Part shown: positions 34,543 to 43,359 of the stretch, piece after piece
How positions within the stretch are numbered: the stretch's first letter is position 1
Layout: every line of letters starts with the position of its first letter
NCBI GenBank assembly: GCA_004017275.1
Contig: SAKE01000022.1
Location: 23,934 to 87,933, forward strand
Origin: Mesorhizobium sp.
GTDB taxonomy: Bacteria > Pseudomonadota > Alphaproteobacteria > Rhizobiales > Rhizobiaceae
Reading direction: 5' to 3'
DNA: 64,000 bases
The notes under the pieces: generated by a model
Seen by the model: the letters and a program-made list of their open reading frames with translations, nothing else
What the model was told of the DNA's origin: nothing
Databases searched by the model: none
Position numbers and translations under genes: made by a program

Positions 34543-35919
34543 ATGAAGCAGCGAGGGCTTATGCACCGCAATTATTCGGCGGGCGAGTTATTCTGCGGCG
34601 CAGGGGGACTCTCGCGAGGCTTTGAAACGCTAGGCTTCGCGACCCGGTTCGCCAACGATCTGTGGCCTGCCGCTCTGCATACGTTTTTGATGAACTTCGA
34701 CCCGCTTTATGCGGCTTCAAACGGCCGGAAGGGTGGCATCTTGGCGTTGCCCCAATCCGTCGAGGACATAAGTGTAAAGCAGATCATCGGCGCTGTCCCC
34801 GACCGCGACGGCATACCCTTGAAGCCAGGATCGCTTGACGTCTTACTCGGCGGCCCGCCTTGCCAGGGGTATTCGCTGAATTCCCACATCCGGTCTGCAG
34901 AGGATCCACGGAACTTCCTCTTCCGCCACTACGTGCGCCTGTTGAAGGGTTTGGCCCCTAAAGTATTTGTGCTCGAGAACGTGCCGGGAATGTTCTCGCT
35001 AGATGGCGGACGCTTCTTTGACGAGTTGGTGGCTCGAATTACCAAAGCGAGCGCATCCTTCCCAGGATACGAGGTGGACTTCAAGATCCTGAATGCCGCC
35101 CACTACGGCGTCCCGCAGGACCGCTTCCGGGTCGTTGTGGTTGGCACGAGGCGCGATGTGGTCGAGCGTGCGGGGAAGGTCGAGCTTCCGTTGCCCCGAC
35201 ATTACTCACTCGCCCAGGCCCACTTTAAAGGAGGTCGGGACCACACGTTCCACTATGCAATTGGCTACAGAAAGCGGCTGGAGCAAAGCGCCATTCCCCA
35301 AATTGGTCCGAAGCTGCTCCCGCCCGTGACTGTAGGAGAGGCGATCGGGGATCTGCCAGACCTAACAAACGGTGGTGGACAAGATTTAGAATCCTATGTT
35401 GGCGCAGTGCAGCCTCAGTCAGCTTTCCAGCGGGCGATGCGCGAGGATGTAGAGGTGCTCGCCAACCATTGGTGTCGTGCTTTGGTTTACCCCAACACCG
35501 AACGTGTGAAGCATATTCCAGCAGGTGGCGACTGGAGGTCCATTCCGCGCAAACTTCTGCCTCCAGGAATGCAACGCGCCCTCAGAAAAGACCACACGAA
35601 GCGCTACGGACGTCTATCTCCAAATGAGATTTCCGGCACACTGCTCACAAAGCCTGATCCGCACTGGGGCACATTCATCCACTATGATGAGGGTCAGCAG
35701 CGCCTAATTTCGGTGCGGGAAGCCGCTCGGCTGCAGTCTTTTCCAGATTGTCATATCTTTTACGGCGGCCAAGTCGACCAATACAAACTTTGTGGAAATG
35801 CAGTTCCGCCTCTAATGGCACAGGCAGTCGCAGAGAAAGCTGCCGACGTTCTTGATCGCTATTACAAGTCTGTGTCGGGAGCGGAGTCGACCTCTGCATC
35901 GAACCCAGCGCGTGCATAG
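34543..35919 (+). CDS. DNA cytosine-5 methyltransferase
   Basis: 458 residues from ATG 34543 (an ATG at 34561 is possible; an upstream TTG at 34504 is rejected). Motif I GELFCGAGGLSRGF, motif IV GGPPCQGYS with the catalytic Cys, motif VI VLENVPGMF, motif VIII QDRFRVVVVGTR, motif IX around RLQSFPDC, and motif X CGNAVPPLMAQAV. It starts a rightward operon with the McrB-like and McrC-like genes (2-base gap and overlap), so it is the protective methyltransferase of that restriction system. Recognition sequence cannot be read from the sequence. Confidence 0.93.
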   Translation: MKQRGLMHRNYSAGELFCGAGGLSRGFETLGFATRFANDLWPAALHTFLMNFDPLYAASNGRKGGILALPQSVEDISVKQIIGAVPDRDGIPLKPGSLDVLLGGPPCQGYSLNSHIRSAEDPRNFLFRHYVRLLKGLAPKVFVLENVPGMFSLDGGRFFDELVARITKASASFPGYEVDFKILNAAHYGVPQDRFRVVVVGTRRDVVERAGKVELPLPRHYSLAQAHFKGGRDHTFHYAIGYRKRLEQSAIPQIGPKLLPPVTVGEAIGDLPDLTNGGGQDLESYVGAVQPQSAFQRAMREDVEVLANHWCRALVYPNTERVKHIPAGGDWRSIPRKLLPPGMQRALRKDHTKRYGRLSPNEISGTLLTKPDPHWGTFIHYDEGQQRLISVREAARLQSFPDCHIFYGGQVDQYKLCGNAVPPLMAQAVAEKAADVLDRYYKSVSGAESTSASNPARA

Positions 35920-35921
35920 CG

Positions 35922-37589
35922 ATGGCAAATGATGATGCGCTCCGCGACCGCCTGAATGAGCTTGCCAATCAGGATAGGGGGCTCCGCGTACAGCGTCTCA
36001 CGGCGGCCCAGACCAAGAATGAACTAGGACTGCATGTAGGGCGAAGTTCGAATCCGATCTACCGTTTGGAGGTCGACTCTGATGGCGAGACATTCGATGC
36101 GGTGGCGTTCACATCGATCCTAAACGGGCAGGTCCGGCCAGCAACTCGTGCGGAAGCCCTCGGACAAGCTATTGCCACTAGCGGCGTGGAGTTGTTCGAA
36201 CACAATCCGTTTTTTCTCGTTTTCGACTACGTGGGCGGGCGGTTCATGGCCGTCTCGGCCGCGAAGCTATTTGGTGCATTTGCGAAGGAAGCAGCGCGCC
36301 GGGAGATACCCTATTCCGACAGCGCGACCTTCTCGCTAACACCTAGCTTCGTCCACAAGACAGTGACCATGTATGGCACCGTCGAGGGCAATGACGTTTG
36401 GTGGTGCGGCGACATTGCCGCCTTAAGTGCCGACGACGTCCGCCACAGTCTCAAGCAAATCCGGAATGAATCGAAGGGGGCTGATATCCAGGAGATCGTT
36501 CGCGCCACGACCGCGAGGATCGAAGCTGCCCCGGCTGTGATTGCCGTAGCTTCCGACAGCGTAGTGCGGCCTGCTTTCCTGCCTCTGGGAATTACCGGCA
36601 AGGAGAGCGCCGATATTGAGCTGGACCCGCGGATTTGGCGAATGATCGTCACCGCCATTAGTTCATCGCCCGCGGTCATCTTGGTGGGGCCGCCGGGGAC
36701 CGGCAAGACAGCCCTTCTCCGGCAAGCCGTCAACCACTTTGCGAAGCGAGCCGATGAATCCGGCTCTACGATGAAAGAGCCATTATGGGCCACGCCGGAC
36801 GAAAGCTGGACGACCCGAGATCTGGTCGGCGGAGACACAATCGTTGATGGGGAGATCGCGTTCCGCCCAGGGTGGGTACTCCGGTCGGTGGAAGAGGACC
36901 GCTGGCTGATTCTTGATGAGGCGAACCGGGCCGACATGGACCGAATTTTTGGCGGACTCCTTACCTGGTTGTCGGGTGGGCGGGTTGCTATTGGCGCCGA
37001 GAGTAGCGGAAGTGGCGCGCGGGAAGTTCAGTTGGGCTGGAAGGCCGGTTCCTCGGGAAAGTCTGAGAGCGATGGGGGCACGATCCTTTACGCTGCTGGG
37101 AGCGATTGGAGGCTGTTAGGGACATATAATGCCCTCGATGCCCAGCGCGTTTTCCGCTTTGGCCAAGCGCTTGGGCGGCGGTTCGTGAGGGTGCCCATTC
37201 CCGCGGTGGACGCCGCAGCCTTCGAAAAAATACTCTTTGAGAACCGAAAGGACTTGGAAGCAGGGCAGCGCCAACGAGTGGCTGGGCTTTACGCAGCGCA
37301 TTTTGCCGGTGAGGCTACGCTACTAGGCCCCGCCCTTTTCATAGCCATGTGTGACTATCTTCAAGCTGCGGGCGGGACAATAGGCACCACAGCGGGCGCA
37401 GAACAGCCGGGCGCGAGCCATGACCCCCAAGAAATATTGGCTGAGGCCTACATCGTGCACGTTGGCACTTGGCTTGCTCAGCTGGAGACATCGGACTTTG
37501 ACGACTTACGCCAACGCTCGCTGGACAACGGTTCCCTAAGTGAAAAGGATTGGGTGTGGATCCACTCGATGTTGGGCTCATTGGCTTAA
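35922..37589 (+). CDS. McrB-like AAA+ GTPase/ATPase subunit of a restriction system
   Basis: 555 residues. N-terminal ~230 residues are an uncharacterised, probably DNA-recognition domain; then AAA+: Walker A VGPPGTGKTALL (about 248-258), Walker B RWLILDEANRADMDRIF, and GTYNALDAQRVFRFGQALGRRF, which corresponds to the McrB signature loop. With the downstream nuclease it would form an McrBC-type motor-nuclease as in LlaJI or BsuMI restriction systems. Starts 2 bases after the methyltransferase stop. Confidence 0.85.
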   Translation: MANDDALRDRLNELANQDRGLRVQRLTAAQTKNELGLHVGRSSNPIYRLEVDSDGETFDAVAFTSILNGQVRPATRAEALGQAIATSGVELFEHNPFFLVFDYVGGRFMAVSAAKLFGAFAKEAARREIPYSDSATFSLTPSFVHKTVTMYGTVEGNDVWWCGDIAALSADDVRHSLKQIRNESKGADIQEIVRATTARIEAAPAVIAVASDSVVRPAFLPLGITGKESADIELDPRIWRMIVTAISSSPAVILVGPPGTGKTALLRQAVNHFAKRADESGSTMKEPLWATPDESWTTRDLVGGDTIVDGEIAFRPGWVLRSVEEDRWLILDEANRADMDRIFGGLLTWLSGGRVAIGAESSGSGAREVQLGWKAGSSGKSESDGGTILYAAGSDWRLLGTYNALDAQRVFRFGQALGRRFVRVPIPAVDAAAFEKILFENRKDLEAGQRQRVAGLYAAHFAGEATLLGPALFIAMCDYLQAAGGTIGTTAGAEQPGASHDPQEILAEAYIVHVGTWLAQLETSDFDDLRQRSLDNGSLSEKDWVWIHSMLGSLA

Positions 37590-38776
37590 CCTGGGCACCC
37601 ATTCCAAGTTCCGGACTTCGCGAAGTCCTAGGCAAATGGATTGGGCGGGGTGAGCTGTTTGACGGCTTGGCATTCCCAGACGAGGACGGTCTTTCGAGTT
37701 GGTCGGCAGCCGATGTCGAAGCACGGGCGCATCGGATATTGCTTGAGCGGCTCAAGCCCCTAGTGGCTCGCCTGCCGACCCGGGCCGATGAATGGAATGA
37801 TGTTTTGCCGGCGGTTCGGTTGCAGAAGGCAGCCGTATCCTTAGCACCGACATCTGGTACGTCCTGGCCCGCCACACGGATCCGCTTTGGCTGGCCTCCC
37901 ACAGAATTCGTCGGCCGGCAAGCTGTGCGCAATGCAGATTCACTGTTGGCTACGGCCCTAAAATGGACGTTTGGAAAGCTCGCGGAGGTGCGTTCCAGCG
38001 CGATCGAGGCTTACCCTGACGCCGATGCCGCAATACGGAAGCAGATTGATGCTGGCTACCGTGCCGCTAGCAGGCCGCCTCTTGTATCAGTTCCTCCGAT
38101 ACGGCCGGGCCGACATGATCTCGTGGCGATACGTAGAGCCGGTACTCCCTGGGGTCTCGTGTCCGAAATTGCAGATGAACTGGCTTTGCTGGACGCGCCA
38201 CCCCACGTGCTCGCGACGGAACTGCTTGCGCCAGACGACGGAATCCGCTGGCGGCTATTTCATTTAGGGGTTCTCGGAGAGATTCTACAGGCGGCGCGCG
38301 GCCTGGGCTGTGCGGTACGCTCCTACGGGCCGTTGCGCCCGGGCGGCGGGCGGCCCTCATTCGAACTCCAAGACGTGCAGGGCGGCACTTTGGACCTTTG
38401 GTTTGAAGGCGCAGGCATATGGCAGGCAGCAGGCCTGCGCTCACCGTACTCCGAAGCCACATCAGGGATAGCTCTGAAGGAACGCGTCCTTGGAGCGGAC
38501 TTACTCCTCTCCCGTCCAAACGGGCCTTTCCTGATCATCGAATGCAAGTACTCATCGAACCCCGATTTTGTGGCAAGAAACGGATATTATCAGGCAGTCA
38601 CCTATGCAGCAGAGTTAGCCTCGCGCACGGGGGCGAAGGTTACTTCGATTGCGGTTGGCCCCGAGGGGATCGCCGGGCGAGGCGGGTTCGTCGATTTGAA
38701 TGTCGGGCAGGTTGGCATTTGCCCGCCGTCCGCAATTCCGGAAGTGCTGCGTGAATTCCTCTCGAGAACGGCATAG
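37556..38776 (+). CDS. McrC-like nuclease subunit of the restriction system
   Basis: 406 residues from GTG 37556 (AAAAGG 7 bases upstream; TTG 37550 is an alternative), overlapping the McrB-like gene. C-terminal PD-(D/E)xK domain: GADLLLSRPNGPFLIIECKYSS with the acidic residue and ECK, followed by a GYYQAVTYAAEL helix, as in McrC/LlaJI-type nucleases. The N-terminal half is variable and probably binds the McrB ring. Confidence 0.82.
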   Translation: MDPLDVGLIGLTWAPIPSSGLREVLGKWIGRGELFDGLAFPDEDGLSSWSAADVEARAHRILLERLKPLVARLPTRADEWNDVLPAVRLQKAAVSLAPTSGTSWPATRIRFGWPPTEFVGRQAVRNADSLLATALKWTFGKLAEVRSSAIEAYPDADAAIRKQIDAGYRAASRPPLVSVPPIRPGRHDLVAIRRAGTPWGLVSEIADELALLDAPPHVLATELLAPDDGIRWRLFHLGVLGEILQAARGLGCAVRSYGPLRPGGGRPSFELQDVQGGTLDLWFEGAGIWQAAGLRSPYSEATSGIALKERVLGADLLLSRPNGPFLIIECKYSSNPDFVARNGYYQAVTYAAELASRTGAKVTSIAVGPEGIAGRGGFVDLNVGQVGICPPSAIPEVLREFLSRTA

Positions 38777-39019
38777 AACGCCTCATCTTACGGGCGGGTC
38801 GTGCCGATATAGGAGCCGAATTCGTTACACAAAGCCTTGCACGCCAATTAAAACTCAATGAGATGTGAGAAGGCTATTCGGTCTCCGAAACCGCGGGTCT
38901 TTTTAACGACAGATGCCGTTGAGGCTATGTTCGAAGCAGCTTGATCGTAACCACGGCCAATCATCGAAGGCGATATTGCCGCCGGAGAGACTGCGGTCTG
39001 CCAAGCCAACTTCACTCGT
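38777..39019. other. Intergenic region between the restriction cluster and integrase
   Basis: About 240 bases between convergent genes; no gene or strong terminator seen. Confidence 0.35.
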
Positions 39020-40081
39020 CTATGCAGCCCTTGCCGCTCGGATAGTATGAAGCATCTCTGGCTTGAGATGTGTGTAGCGTCGCAGCATCTTCCAATCCTT
39101 GTGTCCTGTAACCAGCGCTACCTGTTCGATTGTGAACCCAGCTTCGAATAGGCGACTCGTGCCTTCGTGGCGCAAATCATGAAAATGAAGGTCGTGGATG
39201 CCCAGGTCACCGCACCCTCGGCGGAAGGCGGTGCCGACTGACCTGTGATTGAATGGGAAAATTCGATCATCGTCGTTGCTTCGCTTCGCGCGCTGTTCCT
39301 CCACAATGGCCCACGCGTCGTAGCCGGTCGCCGCGAATAACGGTATGCGCTGATTGTTGCCGCTCCTGTTTCGGGGATCTTTCCGGTCACGAATGAGAAG
39401 CATCCGCGTACGAGTTTCCAAGTCGGACCAACGTGCCTTGCAGATTTCCTCCTGGCGCATCGCCGTTGCGACGGCGAAACGTATGATCTGGCTAATCGGC
39501 GCCATCTGACGAGGGTTTGCATCAAAGTGGGCGATCAGTCTGTCGAGCTCATCCTGGGTAGGTCGCCTGTCGCGCTCATGCCCTTTGCCAACGAGGCCAA
39601 GCCTCTTTAGGGCGATACGCGCAAGATCAACGGGTTCCACCTTGACCGGCAGGCCGTGCACCGCAGCTGCGTGGGATAGAATGAGCTTTATCAGGCCGAT
39701 GTCGATGCCGAGCGTCATCGGTCCGGCGCCTTGGGCAGCTCTATCACGACCAAAGCGAATGAGGCGTTCGCGATCGAGGGCCGCGATGTTGCACTTCCCT
39801 AAATGTCTTTGCAGCATGTCGAGTGTCGCGGCCTTGGAGCGGAGAGGGGACTTGCCTACATCGCACATGTCGTCGATATGAAGGTCGATGAGTTCGCCGA
39901 AGGTCTTCAGGCGCGCTGTACGTGACCTGGTCGGCGTCTCACCGCGATCGACCTGGCGCTCGGCGTCCGTTGCCCAGCGTCGTGCGTCGTCTCGGCGCAG
40001 GAAAGTCTCGCTGGCGTAGCGACCTTTGCGACGGACTTGGACACGCCAGGAGCCGGACGAGAGTTTTGTGTAGGTGGCCAT
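39020..40081 (-). CDS. int: Tyrosine recombinase, dusA-associated integrase
   Basis: 353 residues. N-terminal arm-binding domain (RRKGRYASETFLRRDDARRW), core-binding helices (about 60-165), catalytic domain: Arg 209 in ATAMRQEEI, His301-x2-Arg304 in HDLRHEGTS, His 327 in GHKDW, and nucleophile Tyr 336 in RRYTH. It lies last in the element and its start faces the dusA start 115 bases away, the arrangement reported for integrases that use the dusA 5' end as attB. It would integrate and excise the element. Confidence 0.92.
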   Translation of the reverse strand: MATYTKLSSGSWRVQVRRKGRYASETFLRRDDARRWATDAERQVDRGETPTRSRTARLKTFGELIDLHIDDMCDVGKSPLRSKAATLDMLQRHLGKCNIAALDRERLIRFGRDRAAQGAGPMTLGIDIGLIKLILSHAAAVHGLPVKVEPVDLARIALKRLGLVGKGHERDRRPTQDELDRLIAHFDANPRQMAPISQIIRFAVATAMRQEEICKARWSDLETRTRMLLIRDRKDPRNRSGNNQRIPLFAATGYDAWAIVEEQRAKRSNDDDRIFPFNHRSVGTAFRRGCGDLGIHDLHFHDLRHEGTSRLFEAGFTIEQVALVTGHKDWKMLRRYTHLKPEMLHTIRAARAA

Positions 40082-40260
40082 TTTTTCGTGTGCGCTCCGT
40101 GTGCACTGAGAGATCGAAACGTGGCGAAAAGGGTCGTATTCTGGCGTAAAGTGGCGCGGTCGCGCTTGCGACTAACGAATTGATGTTAAAGAAAAAATGC
40201 TGAAAAATCAAGAGCATAGACTGGCCGTGGCGCCGATGATGGACTGGACGGACCGGCATT
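40082..40260. other. Probable element/chromosome junction (att site) at the 5' end of dusA
   Basis: Integrase start and dusA start are back to back here. In dusA-targeting elements the crossover falls within the first codons of dusA and the element restores the reading frame. The core sequence cannot be located because the other attachment site is outside the window; no second copy of the dusA 5' end was seen within it. Confidence 0.5.
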
Positions 40261-41195
40261 GCCGGTTCTTCCATCGCCAGTTGACGAGCCATGCGCTGCT
40301 CTACACCGAGATGGTGGTGGCCGACGCGGTCATCCATGGCGCGCGTGCGCGGCTGCTCGGCTTCGACGACGCGGAGCATCCGGTCGCGCTGCAGCTCGGC
40401 GGCTCCGATCCGCAAAAACTTGCCGAGGCGGCGCGCATTGGCGAAGCTTTTGGCTATGACGAGATCAACCTCAATGTCGGCTGCCCGTCCGACCGCGTTC
40501 AGTCGGGTACTTTCGGCGCCTGCCTGATGAAGGCGCCCGATCTTGTCGCCGGCTGCGTCGCGGCGATGAAAGCGGCGGTGACAATTCCCGTGACCGTCAA
40601 ATGCCGCATCGGTGTCGACGAGCAGGATCCAGAGCCGGCTCTCGATGCGCTGGCGGATGGTGTTTTCGATGCCGGTGCCGACGCGCTGTGGGTGCATGCG
40701 CGCAAGGCGTGGCTGGAAGGATTGAGCCCCAAGGAAAACCGTGACATCCCGCCGCTCGACTACAACAGGGTCTATCGGCTGAAGGCCATAAAACACAACG
40801 AATTCATCGGCATAAATGGCGGGATTCAGTCGATTGACGAGGCGCGGGAGCATCTCGACCATGTCGACGGCGCCATGCTTGGCCGCGCCGCCTATCATAC
40901 GCCCGGCATCCTGGCCGGCGTCGATGCCGCCTTCTACGGCGCCAAGTCCGAAGCGTTCGATTTTGCCGCGCTGATCGATGTCATGGCGGATTACGCGGCA
41001 CGCCATATCGAGCAGGGCGGGCGGCTTGGCCATGTCACCCGCCATATGGTCGGCCTCTTCCACGGTTTGCCCGGCGCGCGCCGCTACCGTCAGATCCTGT
41101 CCACGGACGCGACAAAACCCGGCGCCGGCCCAGACGTGCTGAAGGCGGCTTTTGCGGCCGTCGAGCTCAATGGCGCAGCGGCCGAAGCGGCTTGA
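40197..41195 (+). CDS. dusA: tRNA-dihydrouridine(20/20a) synthase DusA
   Basis: 332 residues. FMN-dependent reduction of uridine 20/20a in tRNA. Marks: LAVAPMMDWTDRHCRFFHRQ (FMN-binding start), INLNVGCPSDRVQSG with the catalytic Cys, VKCRIGVDEQD, VHARKAWLEGLSPKENR and NGGIQS. Full length, so the integrated element has left the gene intact; its first codons may come from the element. Confidence 0.95.
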   Translation: MLKNQEHRLAVAPMMDWTDRHCRFFHRQLTSHALLYTEMVVADAVIHGARARLLGFDDAEHPVALQLGGSDPQKLAEAARIGEAFGYDEINLNVGCPSDRVQSGTFGACLMKAPDLVAGCVAAMKAAVTIPVTVKCRIGVDEQDPEPALDALADGVFDAGADALWVHARKAWLEGLSPKENRDIPPLDYNRVYRLKAIKHNEFIGINGGIQSIDEAREHLDHVDGAMLGRAAYHTPGILAGVDAAFYGAKSEAFDFAALIDVMADYAARHIEQGGRLGHVTRHMVGLFHGLPGARRYRQILSTDATKPGAGPDVLKAAFAAVELNGAAAEAA

Positions 41196-41209
41196 GTTTT
41201 GGGCCGAAC

Positions 41210-41914
41210 TCAGTCCCTCAGGATCATGCGGTCGCCGCGCACGTCAAAACCCGACAGCGAACCGATGAAGTTCATGCCGAGCAGGCTCTGGCTGAGCATG
41301 CCGGGTGCGGCAATCATCACCGGCATATCCCTGCGCATGATGCCGCCGATCGCAATCTGATCTGTCTTCACGGCCGCGGCGCGCGCCATGCCGTTGGCGG
41401 TCGAAACCGGTATGGTGTAGTTGAGCGCAGCCGGATTGAACCCGGCGGCTAGCGCATCCTGAGACGTCAGCACGGTGCTGGTCGCGCCGGTATCGACAAC
41501 GGCCCGCACCGGGTTGCCGTTGATCAGGATGCGCGCTTCGAAATGGCCGTTGTCCGCCTTGTCGAGCGTTACCGTGGCGTGACCGTCTTCGACGCCTAGA
41601 GCGAGCGGGCTACCGGGAACAAGGCCCGCCGTCACCCGGCTGGCGACGTCCTGCAGTTCATAGCGATATTGGTAGCCGGCGATCAGCGCAAGCGCTATGG
41701 CCGCCCAGGCACCGAGGTTGCTGGCCATGGCGCCCAACGGCCGGCCCGAACGAAGCAGGCCGGCGCCGATGAGAGCGCCAAAGGCGCCCAGCCAGACCAG
41801 CCGGCTGAAATCGTTGTTCTCGACGCCAAGCGTGCTGCCGGCGGAATCGTTGAGCATGAGCAGGACTGCTCCCACCCCGATCGCGGCCATCAATATCCAG
41901 AACAACCGGCTCAT
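41210..41914 (-). CDS. TIGR02281-family retropepsin-like aspartic protease
   Basis: 234 residues, start ATG 41914. Two or three N-terminal membrane helices (SRLFWILMAAIGVGAVLLML and following), then a single-domain aspartic protease with VDTGATSTVL active site and LGMNFIGSL. Anchored in the inner membrane, domain probably periplasmic. Convergent with dusA, common neighbours in Mesorhizobium-type genomes. Confidence 0.88.
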   Translation of the reverse strand: MSRLFWILMAAIGVGAVLLMLNDSAGSTLGVENNDFSRLVWLGAFGALIGAGLLRSGRPLGAMASNLGAWAAIALALIAGYQYRYELQDVASRVTAGLVPGSPLALGVEDGHATVTLDKADNGHFEARILINGNPVRAVVDTGATSTVLTSQDALAAGFNPAALNYTIPVSTANGMARAAAVKTDQIAIGGIMRRDMPVMIAAPGMLSQSLLGMNFIGSLSGFDVRGDRMILRD

Positions 41915-41921
41915 CCGTGCC

Positions 41922-42155
41922 TCACGAAAGTGCGTCGCGTTCGCGCGCCATGCGGGTGCGGCGCGTTTCCCGGCGCGGCCGGCGCTCGACCGTCTCCAGC
42001 CGGGCCGGCAGTTCAGCCATGACGCTGCGGCGCGTTTCCGGCGTCATCCCGATCCAGGCGCCGATTTCATCGCGCGTGCGGCCGCAACCGAAACAGAAGC
42101 CGGTTTTCATGTCGATCGAACAGACCAGGATGCACGGGGATTCGATGGCCGTCAT
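41922..42155 (-). CDS. DUF1289 domain protein
   Basis: 77 residues from ATG 42155 (ATG 42176 possible). Contains SPCILVCSIDMKTGFCFGCGRT, the four-cysteine DUF1289 signature, then GAWIGMTPETRRSVMAELP; likely a small metal-binding protein of unknown role. The C-terminus is Arg-rich. It ends 7 bases before the protease start, so they form an operon. Confidence 0.85.
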   Translation of the reverse strand: MTAIESPCILVCSIDMKTGFCFGCGRTRDEIGAWIGMTPETRRSVMAELPARLETVERRPRRETRRTRMARERDALS

Positions 42156-42350
42156 GACTTTCTCTTGGGTTCCCATCCGGAACCCTCGTTCCACTTCCAC
42201 ATGGTGCAACGGGAAAGCCAATGCAAGCCCCGCGATTGCGCCCTTCGCGGCCAGCTTTGCGGCAAATGCAGGACCATCATCCCAGAGGTTGTGCCAACCG
42301 CGCAACGCGGCTATGCCGCTCACCAACTCCAGGGAACGATCGCCAACGTG

Positions 42351-43349
42351 ATGACCAGCGCACTGCCTTTCGATGATTTTCGCAGCCTGCTGGCCAATCT
42401 GCCGGCGGCCGACATGGCAGCCGAAGCCCGCGTGCGCGCGCTGTTTGCCAAGGCTGACAAGCCGGGCAGTTCGCTTGGCCGCATCGAGGATATCGCCGCG
42501 TGGCTGGCCGCCTGGAGCGGGCAGGCTCCGCCGGCGGTGACGAGACCGCTGATGGCGGTCTTTGCCGGCAATCATGGTGTCGTCAGGCACGGCATTTCGC
42601 CACGGCCAGTAACGGCGACAGCCAATGCGGTCGAGCTTTGCGCTGCCGGAGGGGCGGCGATCAACCAGATCTGCATTGCCAACGATCTCGGGCTGAAGGT
42701 TTTCGATCTTGCCCTGCACATCCCGACCGCCGACATTACCGGTCATGCCGCACTGGATGAGCGCGGCTGTGCCGCCACCATGGCCTTCGGCATGGAAGCG
42801 ATCGCGGGCGGCACCGATCTCTTGTGCCTCGGCGATCTCGGCGTCGGCAACTCCACCGTCGCCGCGGCCCTGTTTGCGGCGCTGTTCGGGGGCAGGGGCG
42901 TCGATTGGGTCGGCCCGGGGGCGGGCGCCGATGCGGCGATGCAGGCGCGCAAGGCTGGTGTGGTCGATGCGGCGCTGGCCTTTCACGGCGCTCATCTCGG
43001 CGACCCGCTCGAGGCGCTGCGCCGGGTCGGCGGCCGTGAGTTCGCGGCGATTGCCGGCGCCATCCTGGCCGCGCGGATGCAGAAGATTCCGGTGCTGCTC
43101 GACGGGCTTGCCGCGACGGCCGCCGCAGCGGTGCTGCATACCGCCAATCCTGCCGCGCTCGATCATTGCCTGCTGGCCAGCCTGTCGCCAGAACCGGCTC
43201 ACGCCCCCGCCGCCGAGCGGCTCGGGTTGCGCCCATTGCTTGATTTGGGCATCAGCCATGGCGAAGGGGCGGGGGCCGCCCTTGCCGCAGGCCTGGTCAA
43301 GGCGGCGGCACTGACCAGTTCGGGCATGGCTGCGGCGGTACGCGGCTAG
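42351..43349 (+). CDS. cobT: Nicotinate-nucleotide--dimethylbenzimidazole phosphoribosyltransferase
   Basis: 332 residues from ATG 42351. Makes alpha-ribazole phosphate for the lower ligand of cobalamin. Marks: GSLGRIEDIAAWLA-type start, FAGNHGVVRHGISPRPVTAT, GDLGVGNSTVAAALFAAL, DGLAATAAAAVL and the catalytic-Glu region LGISHGEGAGAALA. Divergent from the DUF1289 gene. I looked for a cobalamin riboswitch upstream (42156-42350) and found no B12 box. Confidence 0.93.
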   Translation: MTSALPFDDFRSLLANLPAADMAAEARVRALFAKADKPGSSLGRIEDIAAWLAAWSGQAPPAVTRPLMAVFAGNHGVVRHGISPRPVTATANAVELCAAGGAAINQICIANDLGLKVFDLALHIPTADITGHAALDERGCAATMAFGMEAIAGGTDLLCLGDLGVGNSTVAAALFAALFGGRGVDWVGPGAGADAAMQARKAGVVDAALAFHGAHLGDPLEALRRVGGREFAAIAGAILAARMQKIPVLLDGLAATAAAAVLHTANPAALDHCLLASLSPEPAHAPAAERLGLRPLLDLGISHGEGAGAALAAGLVKAAALTSSGMAAAVRG

Positions 43350-43359
43350 GGCGACGCAC

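Noticed and set aside
42156..42350. Possible cobalamin riboswitch before cobT
   Set aside because: A GGTGCAACGGGAAAG string caught the eye, but no B12 box or the remaining conserved elements were found.
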